A DNA stretch of 64,000 bases from Aricia agestis (taxonomy: Eukaryota > Arthropoda > Insecta > Lepidoptera > Lycaenidae): NCBI RefSeq assembly GCF_905147365.1, contig NC_056420.1, forward strand, positions 8,814,001-8,878,000, written 5' to 3'. A program made the translations under genes and the position numbers. Below are positions 10,001 through 20,276 of the stretch, piece by piece. Position 1 is the stretch's first letter. Each line of letters starts with the position of its first letter. Under the pieces are notes generated by a model. That model was not told the origin of the DNA. It worked only from the letters and a program-made list of their open reading frames with translations, and searched no databases.

Positions 10001-13000
10001 AAAAAAAAGAAAAACAATGGACTCTGGGGATAAAACGTAGTGATTATATTCTCTTTGTCTGGGGAGGCCTTTACCAGCAGGTGAGACAGCATAGGTTAAC
10101 AAAAAAATAATAATAAACCCCAAATCGTCGTCGTCTTAAGCGTGTTACCTGCATTTTCTAATGCGTAGTGATTGATGTCTCAATTCCTCTGATATTCTGG
10201 TACTCCATACAGATAGACCGAAGGACATAATGCCCTCGAAATCAAAAGTAAAAGAGGGTGTCGTTCTTATCGGTGCTTCGTCTGGACTATGTATGAAAAC
10301 CTGGAAAATGGAAATTGATTGGATAAAAGTACCGCGACCTAAATGAAAAAAACATAATATGTAGTTCCAAGTGAGCTCAAATAAACAATAAAAAATAATA
10401 CAAGCCTTATAAACTTTTGCATAATTATTCAACTCAACGAAGAAATCTTTATCGTATACGGACAAATCAATGTTTCTTCTTTCGTATCGCAGCGAATCGT
10501 TCCAATGCCTGGAATAGAAAAATTCTTTACAGAGCGACGAAAAAATTATTGAACAATTTAGATACATATTATGTAAGTTGTGTAGAATATTTTTTCCCTA
10601 GCAGTTAGGATTAAAGAGCTATGGATCCTCGAGCTCTAGCCACTTCTAGCGAATCAAGTAAATGTTCTGTAATATAATTACTTACTCTGGCTTATCAAAT
10701 ATTGCCACATTCGAGTTAATTATATGACACATTCCCATTTCCGTCATGGCTGCGTCTACCAAGATGGGTGCTCTACGGTTCGCGTGCAAACTATTTCCCA
10801 TTAATCTAAACATTTTCGCTGCTACTAACGCGTACTCTCTCGGGTTAATAAGCTGAAAACGATATTTATCTCAAACCGAGTCACACTGAAAAATATTTAT
10901 TCACGACTACGGAAATCAAAGGAAAAGTGAATTTTCGCAATATACGTATGAAGGATTGTTTATTCTATCGTAGCTCCTTAACAACTGGCCAAAATTTCAT
11001 TTATGATGTCTGTAAATTCGTAATAATAAAATATATTTTTTTCGTGGAAGTATACAAAATACTTATTTTATAGAGCAGTGGTCCCAACCTCTTTTTATAC
11101 GGGCCTACATGTTTTGATCTTGGTGTCGTGGGCCACAACAAAAATTTTTTAGGGTTAGAAAATAACGTTCTTTAAATTAATGTTTTAAAAGGGGAAAAAA
11201 TCACGACTTTCAAGACCACTTTATATTATTTTGTCGGTGGGCGTGAATTTCAAAATGGTTTAACATCACGCGGGCCACAGATAATTGATAAAGTCCAGAT
11301 AAAGCGTGTTGGGGATTGCTGTTATACAGGGTGTAACAAAAATAAGTGATAATACTTTAGGGTGTGTACGTATTCCTTGTAGAGAGTTCACTGTGAAAGT
11401 AGCAGCGCTGAAAGACCAAAATTTTTTTTCACTTTTGTATGGAGAAACTCGTGACTCTCGGGCCCTTGCCCATATAAAAGTGAAAAAATTTTTTCGTCTT
11501 TTAGCGCTGCTACTTTCACAGTGAACTCTCTACAAGGAACACGTACACACCCTAAAGTATTATTACTTATTTTTGTTACACACTGTATAACTACCGATAA
11601 CAACAGCTAGTCAATGAAGCCAGTAAAAACAAATGGTAAAAACCTATTGAACAATAAATATTTCACCGGCAGAAGTTCCTTTGGTACTTTTAAATCAAAG
11701 TATTCCAAGGTATCCATTGCGCTCTGTGAAACTGCCCACAAATAACTGTCCAAGTTTAAACCGGTTTTCTCAAACGTTTCACTGAAACAAACGCCAAAGT
11801 TAATACAAATACAAAGTATACGTATCGCGAATCGGATTATATAATCACGAAACTCGAGTGTAAAATAAAAGTAAGCTGGTGTTCAAGTTTTGTCAAAGTC
11901 TCGGAGAAATCGAATGTTTGTTGAAACAAAAGTTCGTTATGAAACCTTGTTTAACACACGCAGACTCTTCGTTTCGTTGCGAGGTTTATTTACACTTACT
12001 ATTTGAAGCTTTAAGTGAATTAGGAGATGAAAGTTGTGAGCAGGTAGCTTACTTTGTAACTAGACAACGTAAAATATTAATTTTTTTGTTTACTATGGTT
12101 TCTTTCGATATTATTATAATATAAAATAGTTCTCAAATAAAATGTTGATTTTAATACAGTATCTGTATTAAATGAGTTTATTTCAATTTTAAAGTAAAAT
12201 TAAAACTTATATAAAACTAAAAAGTTTCTTATGCATAATTGAACGAAACTTTTCATGCACACTTGTAGGATGTGCAGTTAATTTCTTATACCTTGATGAA
12301 TTTAAAGTTTTAAGTTCAGCTGCTTTGTTGCTCAGTATTCCAATTCATAGCGGGATTTGTCTCAATTGAAACTACACGTGTGCAAATTTGAAGTTCAACA
12401 ATTTAGTTCAGTCAGTTGGAAAATTCTATTACCAAACTTTACTGTTAGTTTAGAGCCTTAAGCCTGTGATATATTGAAGTTGAGGAATATTTACCACCTC
12501 AAAGACCAACATGAATCACCACGAAGGGTAGAATTTATGATTTGCGGCGTAGAATTTAGTTTTTTGTACTAATACTGTTTTAGGTAGCGTGCGACGTGAT
12601 TCAGTAGGTATGAGATGGTTTTGTTTGTAAATATTATGTTATTTGTAGAAATGGTATTAAATAATGACAAGAAACACAGTTTAATTAGTGCAACGTAAAA
12701 CAAAGCATTTGATTTGAAAGTAATAATTATTACTTGACAACTAAACTGATGTATGATGTATCCGGTCTGAACAGGGGGCATAATGTGATAGCTGGGTAGG
12801 ATACGTTCCAGTCGAAATAGTTCATTTCCACACTCACAACCGTTGGAGCCGTCTGAAAAAGAATAATATCATTTTCCGTTAGTTGCTTTCGCTAGAAGAT
12901 ACTTAAAGGTTTAAGTATGTATCTTATACACAAAAATTTTAATCACTTTTAGCTTTATTTGTGAAAATATAGGTATAAGTAGATCTTGCGTTATTTTTTA

Positions 13001-15257
13001 TTTACTTAAGTATTTAAACAACCCTTTAAAAAGTGTTGTAAAATATATACTTCCTATATAATAAAAAATATATACTTACAACATATCTCCAATATTGCAT
13101 ACTGAGTAGTAAAAAAGCGAATACTATACAGCATATGAAACTAGTTAGCCAGAATAACCTGTAATAATATTTCTAGGTTAGTATAAATAATAGATAAAAT
13201 TTATCAACATTAATAAATAGGTAGGTAATAGGTAATAGTTGGGGAGGGGAAGAGGGAATTTGGGAGCAGCTCGAGCGTGTCAGATTAAGCTTGTGTAGGC
13301 TTTCAACATGTGTCTAGTTATCATGGTATAGAAATCAGATTTCTCACATGGTGGTTAATTTTTTTAAAATATTGAAATGTGTTCGGATCTGTCAGATTAA
13401 CTGTTTCCGTGCGGATGTCACCGGTAGCTTTTCTGTATTGCGGGTGACGCCCGAGAGGAGATAAAATGTTTAACTGTAAAACTATGATGAAATTACATTT
13501 TTCAGAGGTTTCCCCTTAATGAAAGTGGCTTTATTTGTCACGTATTTTACTTGTACAGTGTTAGTTTTAGGATATTGAATAAAAACTTACACTTCAGGAG
13601 TCCTAAACATTTTATAAATATATAACGCCAACACCAGCAAAATCTCACATCAACATAATTTATTCTTATAACTAACTAGCAGCCCGCCCCTGCTTCGCAC
13701 GGGTATGAAACAAACATTTCTAAAGTTGGTGGTGTTATTAACCCGGCGAGAGTGTGGTGAAAAAATGTAACAAGGAGTATGTGGCAGGGTATGACATACC
13801 CGCTTACAATATTTTTAAGAAAGAGCGCTAAATTCAGTTAAGTATGCATGTATTCTGGTTTCTTTTTGTAGCTCGCGGAAGATTTTTTTGACGCAGTTAC
13901 TCTTTCTTAGTTTTTATTATTCGTAGAATACATCATTTCCTTTTTTGATTTGATTTGCTGAATTCAGATATTTTATTCAAAAACTACCACTTAAACAACG
14001 TTTGTTTGTTGATAAAATGCTATAAAAAGTAGATACATTTTTTGGCGTCATACATGACTAGCATGTAATATCCCGTTCTACAATAAAACGAAAATAAATT
14101 GATCAATATAGCCAAAGGTTTACAACACCTGATAAAAATAAGTTACTCACCTTCCATTTCTGTTTGTACACGTAAATAATCACTTTTAAATACTTGAAAT
14201 GAACTATAATTCCGTTCACGTTCGCTTTTGGGTCGCTACTAAAAGAAAAACAATTGGAAACAGACGAAACAGCGATAAATTACAATCCCTGGCGGGTGGC
14301 GCCCGAGAGGAGATATCAAAGTTCCTGGCGGTAGGCGCCTCAGAGGAGATACGAAATATTTGTTCGCAGCCAGGCGCGTGAAATTGCCAAAAATGACACC
14401 GCACTGAATCGGTTAAGATAGGGGATGTTAAGTATATACCCCAAAAAAGCTTCCATATAAAGCACTGACGATTCAATGGTTAAGTAAGCCTGTAGGGACA
14501 TTTTAAAATATAAAAAATAAAGCTTCATATTTTCCTAACTAAGCTTCGCAGATATTTTATTTTGCACTAAGCTAAGTGATTTAGTCCTTGTTGTCTAAAA
14601 TATATTTATAACTGATATAAATAAGCAATTTTCTAAATATATTTTCTTTTTCAAAACTTGAAAATGGGTGCAGTTTCTGAACCCGTGGTGGGTTCAGAAA
14701 TAAAAAACACTTTTATTATTTTTTTATCAGCTTTACCTAATGTACAAAACCTACTAGGTCTCCATGACGCTCGAGTGACTACAAAAATAGCACCCTCCTC
14801 TCCTCTACTATAATGGCAGTCAAATGTAATAAATCTAAATAATTTGTAATGATGCTGTATCTGTCCCGTTGCAAAACCTAATTTTGCGCGGAACTTTGCC
14901 AGTTTGTTTGTTATTTAATCAGCGTTAAACAGGGTTAAAGCGATTACTGTGAAATTTCATATTTCGGCAGCGTGGGGTCTTCGCGTAATAGACCTATTAG
15001 GCAGGTACCTAACCGACTACGTAATTTCCATGTTACCTGGGATCCAGGGTTAAAATGTTTTAATTTCTTACTTGCCTTTCCATGTTATTAATTCTACCAT
15101 CTACCAAGTATGGTATCGTATGTGTAGTGGAGTGTTTCAGTTCCTTTTGTAAACATCCGTTAACTTTTGTATTCGCGTTTCGAGTTTTTTTCCCTGGTCT
15201 TAATTTTCGTATGTTTTCTTGTTTTCTAATTTTAACTTTTTCTTTATACTTTGCCAT
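7090..15257 (-). CDS. Pickpocket-type DEG/ENaC sodium channel, complete ten-exon gene
   Basis: Exons (- strand order): 15257-15076, 13158-13080, 12852-12734, 11781-11667, 10852-10686, 10508-10415, 10300-10149, 9655-9531, 9370-9077, 7232-7090. Every phase joins, giving 1470 nt and 489 residues. TM1 is about residues 62-86 (LFWLTSF... to YWRYV). It is followed by PTVVSVEMNYFDW and the family block YPAITLCP (about 105-113). The extracellular part has MTEMGMC, SPDEAP, a Cys-rich stretch with CGCVP (335-339) and CECINSCEF (391-399). TM2 starts at GGV (446-448), carries the GSS selectivity filter (454-456) and LSIVE. The family forms trimeric amiloride-type Na+ channels in sensory and epithelial membranes. 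The start is the first ATG (context GCAGGATGG). Oddities: intron 1 has a GC donor, and the cytosolic His-Gly gating motif reads His46-Thr47. The ligand or stimulus cannot be told from sequence. Confidence 0.92.
7233..9076 (-). other. Last intron of the channel gene
   Basis: GTAAGT donor at 9076-9071 and TTTCAG acceptor ending at 7233. It holds the GC-rich hairpin (7376-7547) and, around 8430-8550, a repeat with GCTACGCTGCGCTACGC facing GCGTAGCGGGGCT-type blocks. The short open frames here are repeat artefacts; I see no exon. Confidence 0.6.
7376..7547. mobile_element. GC-rich long hairpin (foldback MITE) in the channel intron
   Basis: Arms of 58 bases at 7392-7449 and 7474-7531 are almost perfect reverse complements (starting GGCGAACGCGTTGGCC) around a 24-base loop. 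Weaker pairing extends outward about 15 bases more on each side. The arms contain tandem GGCC-ACGCGTT blocks. All reading frames here, on both strands, are products of the palindrome. Confidence 0.75.
9793..9995. mobile_element. MITE with TATACAG-type ends in a channel intron
   Basis: Inverted terminal blocks: CACCGTTATCCTAACCATCA on the left and TGATGGCTTTAAGGATAACG on the right. The outer ends are TATACAG and CTGTATA. It lies between exons 9655-9531 and 10300-10149. No coding sequence. Confidence 0.65.
11076..11321. mobile_element. hAT-type MITE inserted at the edge of another MITE
   Basis: Starts CAGTGGTCCCAACC and ends GTTGGGGATTGCTG. It is flanked by TTATAGAG (11068-11075) and TTATACAG (11322-11329), an 8-bp duplication with one mismatch. 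The right copy of the duplication is also the start of the neighbouring MITE, so this element landed at that one's terminus. Confidence 0.75.
11327..11585. mobile_element. Long-inverted-repeat MITE flanked by TATA
   Basis: Arms of about 95 bases starting CAGGGTGTAACAAAAATAAG and ending in the matching reverse complement (TTTTTGTTACACACTG). The arms include ACTTTAGGGTGTGTACG and GTAGCAGCGCTGAAAGA. TATA stands on both sides. A related fragment lies near 1470-1560. The mirror-image reading frames on the two strands come from the arms. Confidence 0.8.
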
Positions 15258-15630
15258 CCTGCACCGGATAAGAAGCAATCTAAACTTTGAATGAGCAATA
15301 GTCGAACGAGCTCATGCATATAAAACATGAAATTATGTTTTAACAAGGGTTGTAAAGGTACTAAATTATTTAAACCTAAGTCAAAATAAATTAGTGTTTC
15401 ATAAATCAATGGAGGCGTTTCAATAACTTTATACAGCATTTTTTTGTTTTCGAAAGTTCATAGATTTTTTAAAAACTTGTGTAGCACTCAGCTATAAACC
15501 ATTTTTCCCCAACATAGTAGATAAGTATAGTAACAACAATGTGCACCGTGCGACACATGTCATTTGTTAATTTAAGACGATTTCATTTTGATGCATGTTA
15601 CAAACTTATAACTACACGATATATTTTAAC

Positions 15631-15700
15631 AACTCCATCGTGGGTATCGCAGACACAATAGATTTTCAATTGTTATGCGGCAGCCGGCTGCCGCTTGGGG
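15631..15700 (+). repeat. Short dispersed repeat (GCGGCAGCCGGCTGC family), copy 2
   Basis: CTCCATCGTGGGTATCGCAG followed by the perfect palindrome GCGGCAGCCGGCTGCCGC and CTTGGGG. A diverged copy follows 40 bases further on. Confidence 0.75.
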
Positions 15701-15740
15701 ATTTATAGGAAATATAGCTTATAATAGGAATCTAACATAC

Positions 15741-15818
15741 CTCGATTACCTCGATCGTTGGGAAATCGAGACACAATAGATATTCAATTGTTACGCGGCC
15801 GCCGGTGGCCGCTTGGGG
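15741..15818 (+). repeat. Short dispersed repeat, diverged copy 3
   Basis: Shares CACAATAGAT, TCAATTGTTA and GCGGCCGCCGGTGGCCGC with copy 2, but its first third differs. The palindromic core keeps its pairing although its bases changed. Confidence 0.6.
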
Positions 15819-15900
15819 CTTAATGAAAAAAATTTAGTTCCGTGTAACTCAGTGACTGAAGTTAGCTAAAGTTAATCTTTTGTTCCCTACCCCTATAGAA

Positions 15901-16100
15901 CAGGGGTTCCCAAACTTATTTTGTCTACTGCCCATTTTGAGAACAAATTATGCTATGCCGCCCCCATTGGTTGAATTCAAAATGCATCCAGATCAAATGA
16001 AATAATTATAAATAACCCCCGAAGCCTTTACACAACGCCCCCATTTTTTTCTGGGTCCTACACTTGCCCTTTGGACCTTCAGCGCCCACAAGACACTAAA
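15901..16100. mobile_element. hAT-like MITE (CAGGGGTTCCCAAACT), right end lost
   Basis: Begins CAGGGGTTCCCAAACTTATT and shares GCCCCCATTTTTTTCTGGGT and AGCGCCCACAAG with the fuller copy at 35326-35553. No recognisable right terminus. Confidence 0.65.
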
Positions 16101-16436
16101 AGACTAAGTATTAACAATTTTAGAAGAAATAAAAATGGATAGACTCCACACATTTTTGTTTGTACCGGTTGTTCTTTCATTTTTATTTATTATTGTACAG
16201 ACGCTATTATATTCCTATAATGACGCTTTTCTCCTATAACAATAAGCCTTTTCAAATATTTTGATGGAGCGCAACGCTTTGTGCCTATGTGGTAAATTAC
16301 TGTGATTTTTTGTATTCAATTATTATTACATCTTTATCGTACACACCAAACTTAACATTTATACAATCTAGTGAGCTACGAGACGTCTGAAATAAGTTAC
16401 GTAGTACCTAAGCACTACTTTAGCGACAACCTTTAA

Positions 16437-16542
16437 GGGCCTGTTTCACCACTTCCTGATAAGGCTATCCACCACTTGACAGATAGAGAATCTGTCAAAT
16501 AAGCCTATCTGGCACATTATCAGGAAGTGGTGAAACAGGCCC
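16437..16542. mobile_element. Short foldback MITE flanked by TAA
   Basis: Starts GGGCCTGTTTCACCACTTCC and ends with its reverse complement; the inner part AGATAG...TCTGTC also pairs. TAA on both sides (16434-16436 and 16543-16545) points to the PIF/Harbinger type. At 106 bp it can fold into one hairpin. Confidence 0.8.
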
Positions 16543-17040
16543 TAAATACGAATTATTTACCAAAGACGTATACCTATGTCTTATACGTCGTAGACGTATA
16601 CATACACATAATTCGGGATATAGCATGAAGTATATTTAAAAAATCTTTATAAAAGAAACTGCAGTATCGCCATCGGCAACCCCGAAGTGGACTCATAATA
16701 ATTTGACCGCGATGTTTGCCCCGACATGCCATGTCTGTTATACACTTCTATGTGGTTTAACAATCTTTTGAGGTAAGTACCTAACTGTAGTTTCAACCTA
16801 TATTTGAAAAGCCCTACAAAGAAATCGTCCCTACTTAAAACGTCTAGATTCTAGATTCGATTTGCCCTCGTTCGTTGTACAAAACAAAGAATTCGCCAGG
16901 ATTACAAACTACGAGGGATGAAAAGGTAATGAAGGTGAATAAGTGTAGGCAGTAGAAATAAAATTATTGCTTGTGTAAATCGTGAAGGTTACCCGTTTGA
17001 CGTGATACGTGTGATTCTATTACGATGCCAATGCAAATAA

Positions 17041-17485
17041 TCGGCCAAGTGCGAGTCGGACTCGCGCACGGAGGGTTCCGTACCATTATAGAGCAAAATT
17101 AGGCAAAAAATTGTGTATTTTTTATGGGAGCCCCCCTTAATTTTTTATTTTATTTTGGTATTAAAATTAAATATTAAAGTACACATATAACTAAGGACTT
17201 TGAGAAAAATACCTACCTGTAAGTTGCCATTTTTGATATAGAGCAAAAAAGGCCAAAAACATCACGTATGTTGTATGGGAGCCCCCCTTAAATATTTATT
17301 TTATTTTGTTTTTAGTATTTGCTGTTATAGCGGCAACAGCTATACAAAACCTGTGAAAATTTCAACTCTCTAGCTATTACCGTTCTTGAGTTACAGCCTG
17401 GAGACAGACAGATAGACAGACGGACAGACAACGAAGTCTTAGTAATAGGGTCCCGTTTTTACCCTTTGGGTACGGAACCCTAAAA
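17041..17485 (+). repeat. Lepidopteran interspersed repeat A (CGGCCAAGTGCGAGTCGG...GGGTACGGAACCC), copy 1
   Basis: Begins CGGCCAAGTGCGAGTCGGAC and ends TTGGGTACGGAACCCTAAAA. Inside are GAGGGTTCCGTACC, GGGAGCCCCCCTTAA blocks, a GACAGACGGACAGAC run and CCGTTTTTACCCTTTGGG. It has no coding sequence. Other copies: 24478-24921 (+), 33137-33575 (-), 48698-49010 (-). The superfamily is unclear to me. Confidence 0.8.
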
Positions 17486-18590
17486 ACGTTTTAGGAGATT
17501 TACTAGAACTGTGATTCACAAATTTTATGGCACCAATAGATAGAGTACCTTACTAATAAGCATAATAAATCTGCTAAGTATATAACCGTATAACGAAGTA
17601 TTTATTAAGGAGAAATAAATATACAATCAACACAGTTAATTTATCCACAAACCGTACTTATTTAACCATCATTTTCAGAAAAAGCTATCAACAAACTAAA
17701 ATGCGCCAGAAGAAATAGCCGGGAAATCATATTATGTTAAAATGGTGCACCCCTTGTACCGCAAAACCACTTTTACGAACCAAAACCAACCAACACACGC
17801 TAGCGGCAGTAATTTGCCTGAAAATAAAGTCATATTAATTAAATTAATGTTATGTTTATGATATATGCGATAGTTATAACTTCATTTGTAAGAAAGAAGA
17901 TATTAATTAGATGACATTTATTACTATATTTTGTAATTACTTAATAGCGTGTGCGTCACAAAATATACTCAGCATACGATGTCAATATAATTTGATAAAA
18001 ATAAAGGCTTTAAAATTGTCGGTGCCTTCACAATTGTTAAATTCAATCTTGCCTCGAATTTCAATGCGAACCGCAGCCGCATTATCTTTATCTTCACTTT
18101 AAAGTTATGAAAATGTGATTTAGCTGGGGAGCAATACATTTGTTGCCCATAAACCCCGCGGGACTCGTTGCAAACAAACGCGAACTTTATCAGAATGCCG
18201 GTGTAGTCAAGAATGCCCTAATCGACCATTTGGAAGCGTTAAGCCCCTATTTATTATCGTAACTAGCACAACTATCGTTTTCCGAGCGTCCGATCGTTTC
18301 TTACCGATTCGTCTGAATCTTCTACATATTCAACAGTACACGAACTAATTCGAATTGGGTTAAGGTTTGTGTGCTTCGATTTTATTTAGCTTAGGGTAAT
18401 TTGGAGGTGATTAATTAGCTCCCTGTTTAGATTTAGTAATTGTGTTGTGATTTTAGCTTAGAACTCGAAAGCTACTTTCGTTCATATTACTACATACTAC
18501 TACATAGATAAAGATGTTTAATTGGACCTTAATTTTCATAATTTATAAAAAAAAAATGGATATGTCGTTACAATGTACCTAATGTAGATT
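17486..18590. other. No gene recognised
   Basis: AT-rich DNA; no reading frame with domain or codon signal and no repeat I can name. Confidence 0.5.
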
Positions 18591-18915
18591 TTTTTTTATG
18601 AAATAAGGGGGCAAACGAGCAAACGGGTCACCTGATGGAAAGCAACTTCCGTCGCCCATGGACACTCGCAGCATCAGAAGAGCTGCAAGTGCGTTGCCGG
18701 CCTTTTAAGAGGGAATAGGATAATATAGTAAGGAAGGGAAGGGAATAGGGGAGGGAAGAGAGGGGAATAGGGTAGGGGATTGGGCCTCCGGTAAACTCAC
18801 TCACTCGACGAAACACAGCGCAAGTGCTATTTCACGCCGGTTTTCTGTGAGAACGTGGTATTTCTCCGGTCGAGCCGGCCCATTCGTGCCGAAGCATGGC
18901 TCTCCCACGTATATA
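18590..18915 (-). mobile_element. SINE-like retroposon B, - strand copy
   Basis: On the - strand it reads ACGTGGGAGAGCCATGCTTC, ATGGGCCGGCTCGACCGGAG, a CCCTACCCTATTCCC tract, AAAAGGCCGGCAACGCAC, TCATCAGGTGACCCGTTTGC-type sequence and an A-rich end. The GGCTCGACC stretch resembles a pol III B box. Other copies: 57737-57990 and 62178-62515 (+), and a fragment near 21408-21445. Confidence 0.7.
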
Positions 18916-19966
18916 GGTAGATTTTGGTATGTGGACTTATCGAAGCCGCTTTTGTAAGCTCACACTAGTCTAAAGATATAATATATAAGAAATTCATCGT
19001 AGAATTACCTATTACTATGTCGATCGTGAGGTAACGAGGTGGTTCGCTCTGGGACCGGAGATTGAATCTACGTAAATCAAGACGAACGACCGCTGAACTT
19101 CGACAATGAGTAATGATCAAGATATTTCCATACTAATGCCCCGTTATACCAATATGTTACCTGAACTAGTATTAAGCGGAGATGCGGTTGTAATACCTCC
19201 ATAGAACCTCCCAATAAATTTGTTACGTGTTAAAGATCAATTCTAATATGGGAGGATTAAATTTATAGGCTACACTGATTTGTAGGCTACGCACGAAAGT
19301 GTTTGTTTAATTGAATGAGCCAATATGGACATATTACAAAAAGTTTCTGGGTCATGGATGTGTATTAAATAATGTGTATCATATTATAATAAAAATCTTA
19401 AATATAATATGTATAGTATAAAAAGTATTAAATATATTTCCGTTGTCTGGTACCTGTAACACAAGTCCTACAGGTACTTACCACGGGGCCAGACTGACGT
19501 GGTGTGAAGCGTCCATAGATATTATTATTAATAATATTATTATTTTGTATGAAAAAATCTGTTTGCTTTTTAATTTTATCTGAGAAGGTTGATAACATTT
19601 TTATAATATTATGCTGTATTAGATGTTTGCCTTATTCCAAAAGCAAATAGTCTGATCAGACTTCAGAGTTACTCGAACTATTAAAACTCTATTTTTGGCT
19701 GTAACAAAATTGCGGCAACGACTCGAGCCATTTTGGAATTGTTTAGTTTAAAGCTACCCTATAACTAAATAATCAGGGTTCTGTATACCGGCGGGACACA
19801 CTCGCTCCGTTACTAATGTTATCATTATTGCAAATGAGGTCTCGTGTAGGTACTATAATTTTACTATGTTCCGCTAAATACGTGTTATAGTTACATTTCG
19901 TAGTTTATATTATATCTCTATTATTGGTAGTATTATAATACTGGGACTTGGGAGAGGTATTTTACA
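18916..19966. other. No gene recognised
   Basis: AT-rich DNA with TATTATTATTAATAATATT-type simple sequence near 19520; no supported coding sequence. Confidence 0.45.
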
Positions 19967-20276
19967 CTAGATGACGCCCGCAACTCTGTTGCGCCAAAAC
20001 TCGTTTATCGCACGGGAACCGTACGTCTTTCCAGGATAAAGATCTCCATACCATATTTCAGCAAAATCGGTTCAGCGGTTTAAGCGTAAAGAGGTAAGTA
20101 ACAGACAGACAGACGGACGGACGGACGGATGGACGGATGGACGGATGGACGGATGGACGGATGGACGGATGGACGGATGGACGGATGGACGGATGGACGG
20201 ATGGACGGATGGACGGACGGACAGACGGACAGACAGACAGACAGATACACTTTCGCGTTTATAATATTTGTATGGA
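19967..20276 (-). mobile_element. Helitron-like non-autonomous element with an expanded GGAC/GGAT array
   Basis: On the - strand the 3' terminus is GGCGCAAC-AGA-GTTGCGGGCGTCAT then CTAG (19967-19970): a hairpin close to CTAG, the Helitron signature. The far end reads TCCATAC-type sequence with TATAAACGCGAAAGTG. Where other copies have a few GACA units, this copy carries an expanded run (20101-20240) alternating GGAC and GGAT. Short open frames of Asp-Gly-Trp-Thr or Ser-Val-His-Pro type are artefacts of that run. Confidence 0.85.
20101..20240. repeat. (GGACGGAT)n microsatellite inside a Helitron-like element
   Basis: ACAGAC units pass into GGAC units, then about ten GGATGGAC octamers, then back to GGAC and ACAG. 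The octamer is a compound of two tetramers, so it probably grew by slippage from the element's own GACA run. Confidence 0.9.

Larger units (their letters stand above)
15258..16436. other. Stretch upstream of the channel gene
   Basis: It presumably contains the channel promoter and 5'UTR, but I see no clear TATA box or initiator. It carries two copies of the short GCGGC(A)GCCGGC dispersed repeat and a hAT-like MITE from 15901. Confidence 0.5.

Noticed and set aside
11879..12124. 81-codon open frame in a channel intron that looks protein-like
   Set aside because: No ATG start, poor acceptor context, no family match, and the channel exons join correctly without it.
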